Origin: Anaerolineae bacterium
GTDB taxonomy: Bacteria > Chloroflexota > Anaerolineae > Aggregatilineales > Phototrophicaceae
Length of the DNA: 34,687 nucleotides
Reading direction: 5' to 3'
Assembly (NCBI GenBank): GCA_022820125.1
Contig: JAJEGA010000114.1
Location: 1 to 34,687 of the forward strand
The notes below the pieces were generated by a model that made no database searches, was not told the DNA's origin, and saw only the letters and a program-made list of their open reading frames with translations. The translations under genes and the position numbers were made by a program. This document shows positions 25,711-32,151 of this stretch, one piece after another. The stretch's first letter is position 1. Each line of letters starts with the position of its first letter.

Positions 25711-25755
25711 ATCCGCGTTCTCTGCGCTTCCTCAGCAAGTGTGTTTAAGAAAACC
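25711..25755. repeat. Dispersed 'CTCTGTG' motif, diverged copy
   Basis: CGCGTTCTCTGCGCTTCCTC followed by TTTAAGAAAACCA, similar to 262-300 and 30721-30758. Confidence 0.45.
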
Positions 25756-25771
25756 AGAGTAGTAAGGAATG

Positions 25772-25845
25772 TGTAGGGGCGTCTCGCTGAGACGTCCGCT
25801 AATCCAGTCGCATTTCGTTGGGCGTTTCGCCGAAACGTCCCTACA
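25772..25845. repeat. Dispersed hairpin repeat, two-arm copy
   Basis: TGTAGGGGCG start and CGTCCCTACA end. Arm 1 GGCGTCTC/GAGACGTCC and arm 2 GGGCGTTTCG/CGAAACGTCC. Both right arms carry the same CGTCC variant of CGCCC. Confidence 0.85.
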
Positions 25846-25887
25846 GATTTGATTTGCGCGTCTTATTCAGGTTCTATTTCTGTGGCG

Positions 25888-25931
25888 AAAAACCAGCGCG
25901 ACACCGGGCAAAAACCAGCGCGACACCGGGC
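25888..25931. repeat. Exact 22-bp tandem duplication
   Basis: Two identical 22-bp units beginning AAAAACCAGCGCGAC, followed by a partial third AAA. It lies between a dispersed hairpin and the 3' end of the GNAT gene; probably a replication-slippage product. Confidence 0.85.
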
Positions 25932-25976
25932 AAAGACCACTGCCCGCAATTGACCACCCCCGCGCAAGCCATCGAA

Positions 25977-26537
25977 TCAGCCGGCGCGCGGATTCACGAT
26001 TAAGCCGACGATTTGGCGCCAGCGCGGCTCCGTATTTGGATTGTGAAAGAGCTTCATGCCGAGCTTCTCCATCGCGCGCCGCGACGCGATATTGTCCCGC
26101 TCCGTTGTCGCCACCACCTGCCGCGCCTTCAAGTCTTGAAACAGGTAGTCCAGCAGCGCGCCGCCGGCTTCGGTAGCGTATCCGTGGCGGCGAAAAGCCG
26201 GCAAGATGCCCCAGAATAGACCAATCTCCGGGCTGAGCAGCAAATCGGACCGGTCGCCCTTCAGCGCGCCCCAAGGCACAAGCGTGGGCACAATGCCGGC
26301 CGACCCAATAAATTCGCCGCTGCCCCTCAGCTCGACGGCGTAATCGGCGTAGGGCGGCTGACCCAGATTCGCCAATTCGCGATAACTGTCGATCGTCCAG
26401 CGCAGCCAACGATGCGCCGCCTCGCTGCTTTCATCAAGCGCAAAAACCTCCCGCCGGAATCGCCAGCAGCGTTCCAGGTCCTCCTCATTGAAGGGCCGGA
26501 TGCGCAGACGCAATGTGTCCAATTGATCGAATTTCAT
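25977..26537 (-). CDS. GNAT N-acetyltransferase (RimJ/RimL-like)
   Basis: 186 aa acetyl-CoA-dependent transferase. MKFDQLDTLRLRIRPFNEED is the classic beginning of the Acetyltransf_3 group (TxRLxLRP). Motif A for acetyl-CoA binding is PAFRRHGYATEAGGALLDYL, with RRHGYA as the R/Q-x-x-G-x-G/A loop. NIASRRAMEKLGM is the C-terminal helix motif. Length is typical. GGAG lies 5 bases before the ATG at 26537. Substrate could be a ribosomal-protein N-terminus or a small amine; not determinable. It is alone on its strand between repeat-rich spacers, so probably a single-gene unit. Confidence 0.9.
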   Translation of the reverse strand: MKFDQLDTLRLRIRPFNEEDLERCWRFRREVFALDESSEAAHRWLRWTIDSYRELANLGQPPYADYAVELRGSGEFIGSAGIVPTLVPWGALKGDRSDLLLSPEIGLFWGILPAFRRHGYATEAGGALLDYLFQDLKARQVVATTERDNIASRRAMEKLGMKLFHNPNTEPRWRQIVGLIVNPRAG

Positions 26538-26557
26538 TTTTTCTCCATTAGGAGCGT

Positions 26558-26610
26558 TGTAGGGGCTACCCAGTGGGTCGCCCGTCGTGTAGGGGCTACC
26601 CAGGTCGCCC
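26558..26610. repeat. Tandem pair of half-units of the dispersed hairpin
   Basis: Unit 1 (26558-26583) is TGTAGGGGCTACCCAGTGGG + TCGCCC. Unit 2 (26588-26610) is the same with TGG lost. In both, GGGGCTACCC replaces the usual GGGGCGACCC, which breaks the end of the stem. Confidence 0.75.
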
Positions 26611-26630
26611 GTCGTATGCAGATACGCCTC

Positions 26631-26735
26631 TCAACTGCGCAGATAAGAGGCGCCGTTGACATCTATGATGGTGCCAGTGGCGAATTCCGCGCCGGCGCGC
26701 TGAACGCGGCTTCCGAAGAGCGGCCGCCCGCTCAC
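26631..26735 (-). pseudogene. C-terminal remnant of a short-chain dehydrogenase gene
   Basis: On the minus strand a 34-codon frame reads GRPLFGSRVQRAGAEFATG, then TIIDVNGASYLRS and a stop at 26631-26633. The EFATGTIIDVNGAxYL pattern is the conserved end of SDR/3-oxoacyl-ACP-reductase-like proteins. An in-frame stop lies immediately upstream (26736-26738), and nothing resembling the rest of an SDR is present before the beta-helix gene, so this is a leftover fragment. Confidence 0.6.
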
Positions 26736-26786
26736 TTAATCGTAATCGGGCGATTGCCTAAGCGACCGGCACAGGCCTGCCCGGCG

Positions 26787-28757
26787 CTACCCACAATTGC
26801 CGGACTTGGCTAGATAATCGCCGCTGAGCCAGCCGATAATGTCAAAATAATTCACGCGATACCAATTCTGCTCGGTCAGGTCCGCGCTTAGCTGGACATC
26901 GTTAAGCACATTGGCGACGACTGCGCTTCCGCTATTTGGCTCGCTTCGCAGATTCAGGATCGCGGTCGTGGTGACGGTGCAGCCGCTTAAGCGCCAGATT
27001 GGCATTGGCGCCAAGCCAGACTGGACGACATCCAGCGGCAGAAGCACAACGGTGCCCGGTCGCGTCACATCGGCGCAAATCAGGTTGCCTTCAAGGCTAG
27101 GCTGCAAGGGTACGATATTGCGCGGGGAATTGGCCGCATCCAGCAAAATGATGATGCCCTGGCCGTGAACAAAGCAGGTTTTCACCGGCGTCGAAAGATC
27201 GCCAAAGATATCGACAGCATAGAGGAAGCCGTAGTCGATCACGGTCTGATTGCCTACGCCGCGCGCGTCCAGCGCCTTGCAAGCCGTTCCCGGCTGATAG
27301 CCGGAAATTACAATGTTGGCGGGCATCGCGCTGCACGTTGATGGCGCCGTGGTGGGCGGCAGCGCTGGCTCCGGCGTCGGCGCATCCTCTTCCAATGCCG
27401 CGCCGCCACCGGCCTCCAGCTGAGACAGGTTTGCCAGCGCGCTCTGTATCTGAAAACTAAAGGCGCCCGGTTCATATTCGGCGGCGCCAATGTCGCAAGC
27501 GTCCAGCGCTCGATTGATGCCGCGCTGATCGGTCGCCGGGCAATGATCCGATGATGCCGCGTCAAGCGCTGGGCTGCCTTCTTGCGGCAGGAAATACGCG
27601 GGCGTGCCGCCTAGCAGCAATAAATTTGGATCACCGCTTATGCCATCGTGGCTGCACGATCGATCGCGGATCAAGTTACCCAGCTGCCCGCTGAAGGCGC
27701 CTTCGCAATCGCCGCCCGCGTTGTCGGCGACGATGCTGTTGTGAAGTTGCAGCGCCGCGGAATCAAATATGCCGCCGATATGCGCGGCTGCATTGAAGAC
27801 CACCGTGACATGAGTCAGCTTGCTGTCGCCGGCATTGTATACAGCGCCGCCATTGCCGCCAGCTCGGTTTCCACTCAGTGTTGTGTTGCTTATCGTGGCG
27901 CGGCCGCTGGCAATATACAGCCCGCCGCCGTTATTGTGCGCTTTGTTCGTATCCAAACCGCTTTGGGCGATGACTAGGCTGTTGTCTTCACCACTGAAGT
28001 AGACCCCGCCGCCAGACGTGTCCCAGGGGATCTGCTCCGGCGCCGTCTCGTCTGCCGATTCCGCCTGCGCGCTCGCTTCGGGCTCATCAGTATCGGCGGT
28101 CTGCGCGCTGATCTCCGTCTCGTCGACTTGCGCCGCGTCTTCGTCGCTGGCCGGCTTGGATAATACGCCAGTCGCGTTGCCAGTTACAGCGCTGTCAAAA
28201 AGCGACAAATCGCTGTTGATGGCATAGATGCCGCCGCCCAGGGCGCGGGCGCCGCTGCCGCTAATGACGCTGTTGTTTAACGTCAGCGCGGCATCGCGCA
28301 CGGAGATCGCGCCGCCGTTTTTACCCGACCAGCCGCCAGACATCGTGAGATTGGCGATCGTCAGCGAACCGGCGCTCACATCAAATATCTGATTTCCCGC
28401 GCCCTCAATCACGGAACCGTTGCCCTCGATTACGATGTGCGATGTCACCGCCAGCGTCCCTTCAAGGGTAATGACGCCATCGGTCGTCCCGTCATAGAGA
28501 ATCGAGATTGAATCAGAGCCGGACGGAATCTCGACGCCTTCGTCATCCACTAGCGGGTAGCCGTCGTCTGCATCGCCGGTTTCGCAATCATCCAGCGGCG
28601 CGACCATCGCTTGCTCATTGGCGGATAAAATTGCGTTCCGCAGGCTGCAATCAGCGTCCACATTAATGTCGGCGGCCAGCGCCTGCCCGAACGGCGTCAC
28701 CAACAGCAGCACCGCAGCGCAAAGCACTCTCCTGGGTATGAAGCTAGGTGTTTTCAC
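26787..28757 (-). CDS. Secreted beta-helix (choice-of-anchor Q) protein with SH3-like tail
   Basis: 656 aa. GTG start at 28757; AAGGA upstream on the minus strand. Signal peptide to about residue 29 (QALAAD). The mature protein opens with DADCSLRNAILSANEQA, a CSLREA-type motif seen at the start of surface beta-helix proteins. Repeated 'N-N-S-x-I-S-G'-like turns follow (ANLTMSGGWSGKNGGAI, NNSVISGSGARALGGGIYAI, NNGGGLYIA, SGNRAGGNGGAVYNAG), ending in the choice-of-anchor Q block (GTPAYFLPQEGSPALDAA, DQRGINRALDACDIGAAEYE). Residues about 197-246 are an acidic, Ala/Glu/Asp/Thr-rich linker inserted between helix turns. The C-terminal part (about 590-656) resembles a bacterial SH3 domain (LNLRSEPNSGSAVVANV, WYRVNYFDIIGWLSGDYL). 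Likely a cell-surface or secreted adhesin-like protein. Confidence 0.82.
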   Translation of the reverse strand: MKTPSFIPRRVLCAAVLLLVTPFGQALAADINVDADCSLRNAILSANEQAMVAPLDDCETGDADDGYPLVDDEGVEIPSGSDSISILYDGTTDGVITLEGTLAVTSHIVIEGNGSVIEGAGNQIFDVSAGSLTIANLTMSGGWSGKNGGAISVRDAALTLNNSVISGSGARALGGGIYAINSDLSLFDSAVTGNATGVLSKPASDEDAAQVDETEISAQTADTDEPEASAQAESADETAPEQIPWDTSGGGVYFSGEDNSLVIAQSGLDTNKAHNNGGGLYIASGRATISNTTLSGNRAGGNGGAVYNAGDSKLTHVTVVFNAAAHIGGIFDSAALQLHNSIVADNAGGDCEGAFSGQLGNLIRDRSCSHDGISGDPNLLLLGGTPAYFLPQEGSPALDAASSDHCPATDQRGINRALDACDIGAAEYEPGAFSFQIQSALANLSQLEAGGGAALEEDAPTPEPALPPTTAPSTCSAMPANIVISGYQPGTACKALDARGVGNQTVIDYGFLYAVDIFGDLSTPVKTCFVHGQGIIILLDAANSPRNIVPLQPSLEGNLICADVTRPGTVVLLPLDVVQSGLAPMPIWRLSGCTVTTTAILNLRSEPNSGSAVVANVLNDVQLSADLTEQNWYRVNYFDIIGWLSGDYLAKSGNCG

Positions 28758-29011
28758 GGCTTGTACCTATCCTTTTCTTGGGCAATCAAGGGCGCGGCTC
28801 ATGCTACGGCAAGGGCAGGGCGTCATATTGCCTGCGCCATGGCGCGTTCATACCGGCACATTCGCGCGCGGCAACTCATAAGGTCGCTGCCTGATCCTGA
28901 CCAATTTCATTAAAGTACGAATCGACCCATCGCACAAATGGTTCTGCGGCGGATTTGCCCGGCGCCGCGCCCGGCGAGCTGCGGGCAAGCGCGCTGATGT
29001 TCGCTTGCGGC

Positions 29012-29590
29012 TCAGTGGCTGTCCGCCATTTTGCGGATGAGGGAGAGGGTCATGCGGGCATCGTTGAGCGCCTCGTGCGCGCCATTGGCTGGCAGCCCTT
29101 CTTGGGCGGCGGCAACCCCCAGCTTGTGCCTAACATAATTGCGCCCGTTGCTGTGGCGGATGCCTTTGAACCTGGCATACTGCTTCATGGCGCAGTCGCG
29201 TTTGCCGATGCGTATAGTCGGCAGCCGGTAGCGCGACGCCGTCTGCCGCAGCATGCGCCAGTCAAAATCCATGTTGTAGGCGACTGCCACCTGCCCAGCC
29301 AAAAGCGTGGACAGCCGGATATAAATGTCTTTGAAGCTGGGCGCGTTTTCCACATCGCGGTCGCTGATGCCGTGCACGGCATTTGCCACCGCCGGAATCG
29401 GAATCGTCGGCTTGATCAACTGGCGCATCACAGCGGCGCCCGTCCCATCGAGGATAGCGATCTGGACGATTTCATCAGACGAGCCCAAGCCCGTTGTCTC
29501 AGTATCAAGGATGTAGAACTCGCGCGCGATCAGATTCCGCGCCCACTGAATCGCCTGCCGCCGATGCGCCGGGTGGAAATGCCTTGTCAC
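29012..29590 (-). CDS. DnaQ-like DEDDh 3'-5' exonuclease
   Basis: 192 aa. Exo I FYILDTETTGLGSSDEIVQI (D and E of DxE), Exo II VAYNMDFDWRML (the second D), Exo III HEALNDARMT (H and final D): a complete DEDDh set. VHGISDRDV is the usual substrate-loop motif. GTG start at 29590 with AGGAG about 11 bases upstream. Too short for a full polymerase III epsilon with a C-terminal tail; more like stand-alone RNase T/epsilon-like exonucleases of DNA or RNA ends. It lies downstream of the TIR gene on the same strand, but with a 250-base gap and its own promoter element, so a functional link is only a possibility. Confidence 0.9.
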   Translation of the reverse strand: MTRHFHPAHRRQAIQWARNLIAREFYILDTETTGLGSSDEIVQIAILDGTGAAVMRQLIKPTIPIPAVANAVHGISDRDVENAPSFKDIYIRLSTLLAGQVAVAYNMDFDWRMLRQTASRYRLPTIRIGKRDCAMKQYARFKGIRHSNGRNYVRHKLGVAAAQEGLPANGAHEALNDARMTLSLIRKMADSH

Positions 29591-29682
29591 GCTTATGCCA
29601 ACTCCTGCTTAATCTTGGGGCTTGTGGTCATGCACGGTCTCCCTCTGCGGTGACGAGGTCTGCGTTGGCTTTGTCTCCGCTC

Positions 29683-29691
29683 ATTGTAACA
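29683..29691 (-). promoter_or_regulatory. Extended -10 promoter for the exonuclease gene
   Basis: Minus strand TGTTACAAT, extended -10. Predicted start near 29676, with a leader of about 86 bases. Confidence 0.4.
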
Positions 29692-29801
29692 CCGTCGTCA
29701 TCCTGACGGTTCAGCGGAGAATTACACAATAACGGTCAAGTATAGGCGGAACGCGGCAGAAAATGCCGGGGAAGCCTACCGGCAACAATCTAGACGAATC
29801 C

Positions 29802-29830
29802 TGTAGGGGCGACTCTGTGAGTCGCCCACA
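29802..29830. repeat. Dispersed hairpin repeat, single arm
   Basis: TGTAGGGGCGACTC then GAGTCGCCCACA; one perfect hairpin. It is 14 bases after the TIR gene stop, so it could act as a 3'-end structure for that transcript, but there is no T-run. Confidence 0.75.
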
Positions 29831-29843
29831 TTGCGCCGGTTGA

Positions 29844-30608
29844 CTAAGGCGTCACGCCGAAGCGGTTGAGCAGCTCGACGATGGCGGAGTTGTAGCCGCT
29901 GGCGGATTCGTCCTGGACAATGATTGCGTTTGTTTGTTGGATGGCGTCTTTGACTTCTTGGTCGAGTTCTAACCACTCTTCGCCTTTCAAATCGAATCCG
30001 CTGTGCCAGACGGGGATTATCGTCCGTTCGTATTGCAGCGCCCATTTGATTTCCTTGACTGTCATGTCAGAAGTTAGGGTTTTCTTGCCAAGCAGAATGA
30101 TGAAGTAATCGCATGCGTTGATTCGCTCTTCCAAATCGGCGTGCCAGTTACCGCCTGCTTCGAGCGCCATGTCGACGAATGGCACTAGGCTGTGCTCTTT
30201 GAGGCGCGCGAGGACGAGAAGAGCAAGTGCGCTGCTGTCCAGTCGCCGGTATGAGATGAAGATATTGTAGAGTTCTGTTTCTTCAAGGAGATCGAATGCA
30301 GCGGGTGCAATCTCATAACCTCCATGTGCCTCGGCAAGGTAATTATGTCCTTTCAATAGTTCCAGTAGTTGGTATTTGCTTTTGCCGCTCCATCGTTCTT
30401 CAACGAAAGGCTGGAGATTATGTTGATCGCCCGAACGGAGTTCTTTGATTTCATTGTAGGAACAACCAACGAGAATCTCAGGAATCCACAACCCCCTATG
30501 TACTCCTAAAGCCAGTTCCTTCGCCAACAACTTTACCCACGTCACATCACCACTCGGAATCGGAATCTTCGACCGATCTACCAGAAATTTTTCCAGTTCG
30601 CTATTCAT
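29844..30608 (-). CDS. TIR-domain protein with N-terminal helical domain
   Basis: 254 aa, cytoplasmic (no signal peptide or membrane helix). Residues 1-110 are an unrecognised, mostly helical domain (WVKLLAKELALGVHRG, SKYQLLELLKGHNYL); its ending could be a winged-helix-like fold. Residues 113-205 are a TIR domain: YNIFISYRRLDSSALA, ACDYFIILLGKKTLTS and MTVKEIKWALQY, with E186 at the position of the catalytic glutamate of NAD-cleaving TIRs. Excellent ribosome site (GGGAGG) before ATG 30608. GC is visibly lower than its neighbours: 53 of 120 bases in 30361-30480 by my count. This suggests acquisition by transfer. Could be a defence effector or a signalling enzyme; no sensor partner is adjacent. 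Confidence 0.85.
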   Translation of the reverse strand: MNSELEKFLVDRSKIPIPSGDVTWVKLLAKELALGVHRGLWIPEILVGCSYNEIKELRSGDQHNLQPFVEERWSGKSKYQLLELLKGHNYLAEAHGGYEIAPAAFDLLEETELYNIFISYRRLDSSALALLVLARLKEHSLVPFVDMALEAGGNWHADLEERINACDYFIILLGKKTLTSDMTVKEIKWALQYERTIIPVWHSGFDLKGEEWLELDQEVKDAIQQTNAIIVQDESASGYNSAIVELLNRFGVTP

Positions 30609-30648
30609 AGATTTCCTCCCATTTGGATTGGCGCGGATTCATAACAAC

Positions 30649-30673
30649 GGGCGACCCAAGGGGCGCCCCTACA
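30649..30673. repeat. Dispersed hairpin repeat, single arm
   Basis: GGGCGACCC then GGGGCGCCCCTACA, the right half of the unit. It lies just upstream of the TIR gene; with the single-arm copy at 29802 it flanks the gene on both sides. Confidence 0.7.
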
Positions 30674-30720
30674 GATTTCGACGTTGAAGCATTGTGGACA
30701 TTTGCGCGCGTTCCAAAACA

Positions 30721-30758
30721 ATCTCTGCGCCCTCTGCACCCTGTGTAGTTAGAAAAAC
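30721..30758. repeat. Dispersed 'CTCTGCGCCCTCTG' motif overlapping the CYTH stop
   Basis: Same type as 262-300, with the same GTAGTTAGAAAAA end. It overlaps the last codons of the CYTH gene and provides its TAA stop. Confidence 0.6.
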
Positions 30759-31345
30759 GAATCGACTGAATCCACAACCACAGCCGCAAACGCCGCAAAC
30801 GCGCAATCCCTTACATCCAAGCCCAGCCGCGCCTTTACATCCCAGAAAATATCGACATAGCTCCCCGCCATCCGCCGGCACGCGCCCAAGCCCAGCGCCG
30901 CCACCACCCGCTCGATGGTCGCCGCATCGCCCTCGATCTCAGTGAAATTGCCGAAGGGAAGCTCGTCCAGCACGATCTCGGCGCGTTGCAATTCGTATGT
31001 CGTCCGATACTTCTCGTAGACCAGCGCCACTTCATAACCCAGCCGCTTCAGAATCACATCCATCATGGCGCAGTCGCCCACCTCGACTTCAGCCTCAAAG
31101 CGACTAACGATGCCGCGTTCCACGCTCGCATCGGCTTTATAGGTCAGCTTCACCGCTTCATCGCGCCGCAGCCGCAGCACGATCCCGGCCGCCGTCAACG
31201 CGCCATCGGCGCTGTCGTAACGCGCGTTCCGCTCGAAGACGCGCGGCTTCACCAGGGTTGCGCCCGCCGCCGCCAGCGCCCGCTGGACCGCCGCCAAATC
31301 CGGCGTATGCAGCTTGACCTCGACCTCATGCAAATCGTCATTCAT
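30749..31345 (-). CDS. CYTH-domain protein (class IV adenylate cyclase-like)
   Basis: 198 aa triphosphate-tunnel protein. CYTH signature EVEVKL (7-12) supplies the ExExK acidic/basic tunnel residues. Further tunnel motifs are IVLRLRRDEAVKLTYKA, SRFEAEVEV, VYEKYRTTYEL and IVLDELPFGNFTEIEG. CyaB-type members have been annotated as class IV cyclases, but many act on thiamine triphosphate or inorganic triphosphate; the sequence does not decide. The last 15 or so residues (after RDCAF) are unusual and run into a dispersed intergenic motif that supplies the stop. ATG at 31345 overlaps the preceding gene by ATGA, so translation is coupled to it. Confidence 0.85.
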   Translation of the reverse strand: MNDDLHEVEVKLHTPDLAAVQRALAAAGATLVKPRVFERNARYDSADGALTAAGIVLRLRRDEAVKLTYKADASVERGIVSRFEAEVEVGDCAMMDVILKRLGYEVALVYEKYRTTYELQRAEIVLDELPFGNFTEIEGDAATIERVVAALGLGACRRMAGSYVDIFWDVKARLGLDVRDCAFAAFAAVVVDSVDSFF

Positions 31346-31824
31346 CGCGCTGACCTCAAGGGAATCTCGCGAATCGCTTCCGGCAGGTAATCATCAATCG
31401 CGTTGACGACGGCGGAGTAGGGCGGTTCCGGTCGATCGGGCGCGACGATGATCCCGTGAATATATGCGCCGGCTGCCTGCTGTATCAGCCACAGGCAGCG
31501 CTCGTCAAATGAGATCGCCGGCTGATGGCTCAGCGAGCGAAATCGCACCGCCTGCAGCGCCGCGTTCACTTTTTCCATCCGCGCTTCGTCGATAGGGATG
31601 CGCGGAATCGTCCCCAGCGAGACGTCTTCATAGGCCACCCGCAGCTCTACCTCGCCCAGCTGATATTCGATGACGCGCGCGGCCGAATGCCGCAGGCGCC
31701 GTTCAGTGTAATAGGCGCATACTTCCAGAACGCTCATCACGCCAGCCGCGCGCGCCGCTTGCGCCAAATCCGGCAATCCCAGACGGCTCGCCAGTTGATA
31801 AATGTCAGAACCGTCAAATGGCAT
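31342..31824 (-). CDS. Protein of unknown function coupled to the CYTH gene
   Basis: 160 aa, no signal peptide or membrane helix, mixed alpha/beta by eye. No family recognised. Noticeable stretches: DIYQLASRLGLPDLAQAARA at the N-terminus, VIEYQLGEVELRVAYED in the middle, and an acidic VVNAIDDYLPEAIREI near the end. The stop overlaps the CYTH start in an ATGA, which argues that it is a real gene made in step with the CYTH protein. ATG at 31824 has only a weak CGGAAA upstream. Normal composition for the window. Confidence 0.7.
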   Translation of the reverse strand: MPFDGSDIYQLASRLGLPDLAQAARAAGVMSVLEVCAYYTERRLRHSAARVIEYQLGEVELRVAYEDVSLGTIPRIPIDEARMEKVNAALQAVRFRSLSHQPAISFDERCLWLIQQAAGAYIHGIIVAPDRPEPPYSAVVNAIDDYLPEAIREIPLRSAR

Positions 31825-31998
31825 ATTTCATTTCCGCTAGGGCGTGGATGCGTTGCTTGAAGTTGCAGGTCCTCCAAAAGCGGAATCTGTAAGGCTTGTC
31901 CGCTACTATAAGTGATACGCAGAAGCATAAAATCGATACCGAATTCCTAAGTAAAAGGCGTGTTCTGAGAAGGTCTCGACCACAGTTTAATCGAATGC

Positions 31999-32114
31999 TG
32001 TAGGGGCGTTTCGCTGAAACGCCCTCGTTACTGTCGGCAAGGATGCGGGCGACTCGATGAATCGCCCGTCTGCGCAACCCTGACTCTGCGAGCCACCCAA
32101 GGGTCGCCCCTACA
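31999..32114. repeat. Composite dispersed hairpin repeat, three arms
   Basis: TGTAGGGGCG start and CGCCCCTACA end, with three hairpins between: GGGCGTTTC/GAAACGCCC, GGGCGACTC/GAATCGCCC and GCGAGCCACCC/GGGTCGCCCC. The unit is longer than other copies by one extra arm. It occupies most of the 327-base gap between the unknown gene and the MDR oxidoreductase; nothing else is evident there. Confidence 0.85.
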
Positions 32115-32151
32115 GTTTTCATTACGACCGGATCTTGAGACTGTGGTTTGA

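Larger units (their letters stand above)
25272..25976. other. Repeat-rich intergenic region
   Basis: About 700 bases with no supported gene. It holds two full copies of the dispersed hairpin (25524-25598, 25772-25845), one copy of the CTCTGTG-type motif (25711-25755) and a 22-bp tandem duplication (25888-25931). A TATAAT on the minus strand at 25412-25417 may serve the 5'-nucleotidase gene, but it has no good -35. Confidence 0.6.

Noticed and set aside
25524..25845. CRISPR array suggested by repeats in the spacer
   Set aside because: Only two units, with variable arms and no regular spacer length; they belong to the dispersed hairpin family found at other sites, and there are no cas genes.
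28955..29653. 232-aa ORF antisense to the DEDDh exonuclease
   Set aside because: Overlaps a gene with a full DEDDh motif set; no support of its own.
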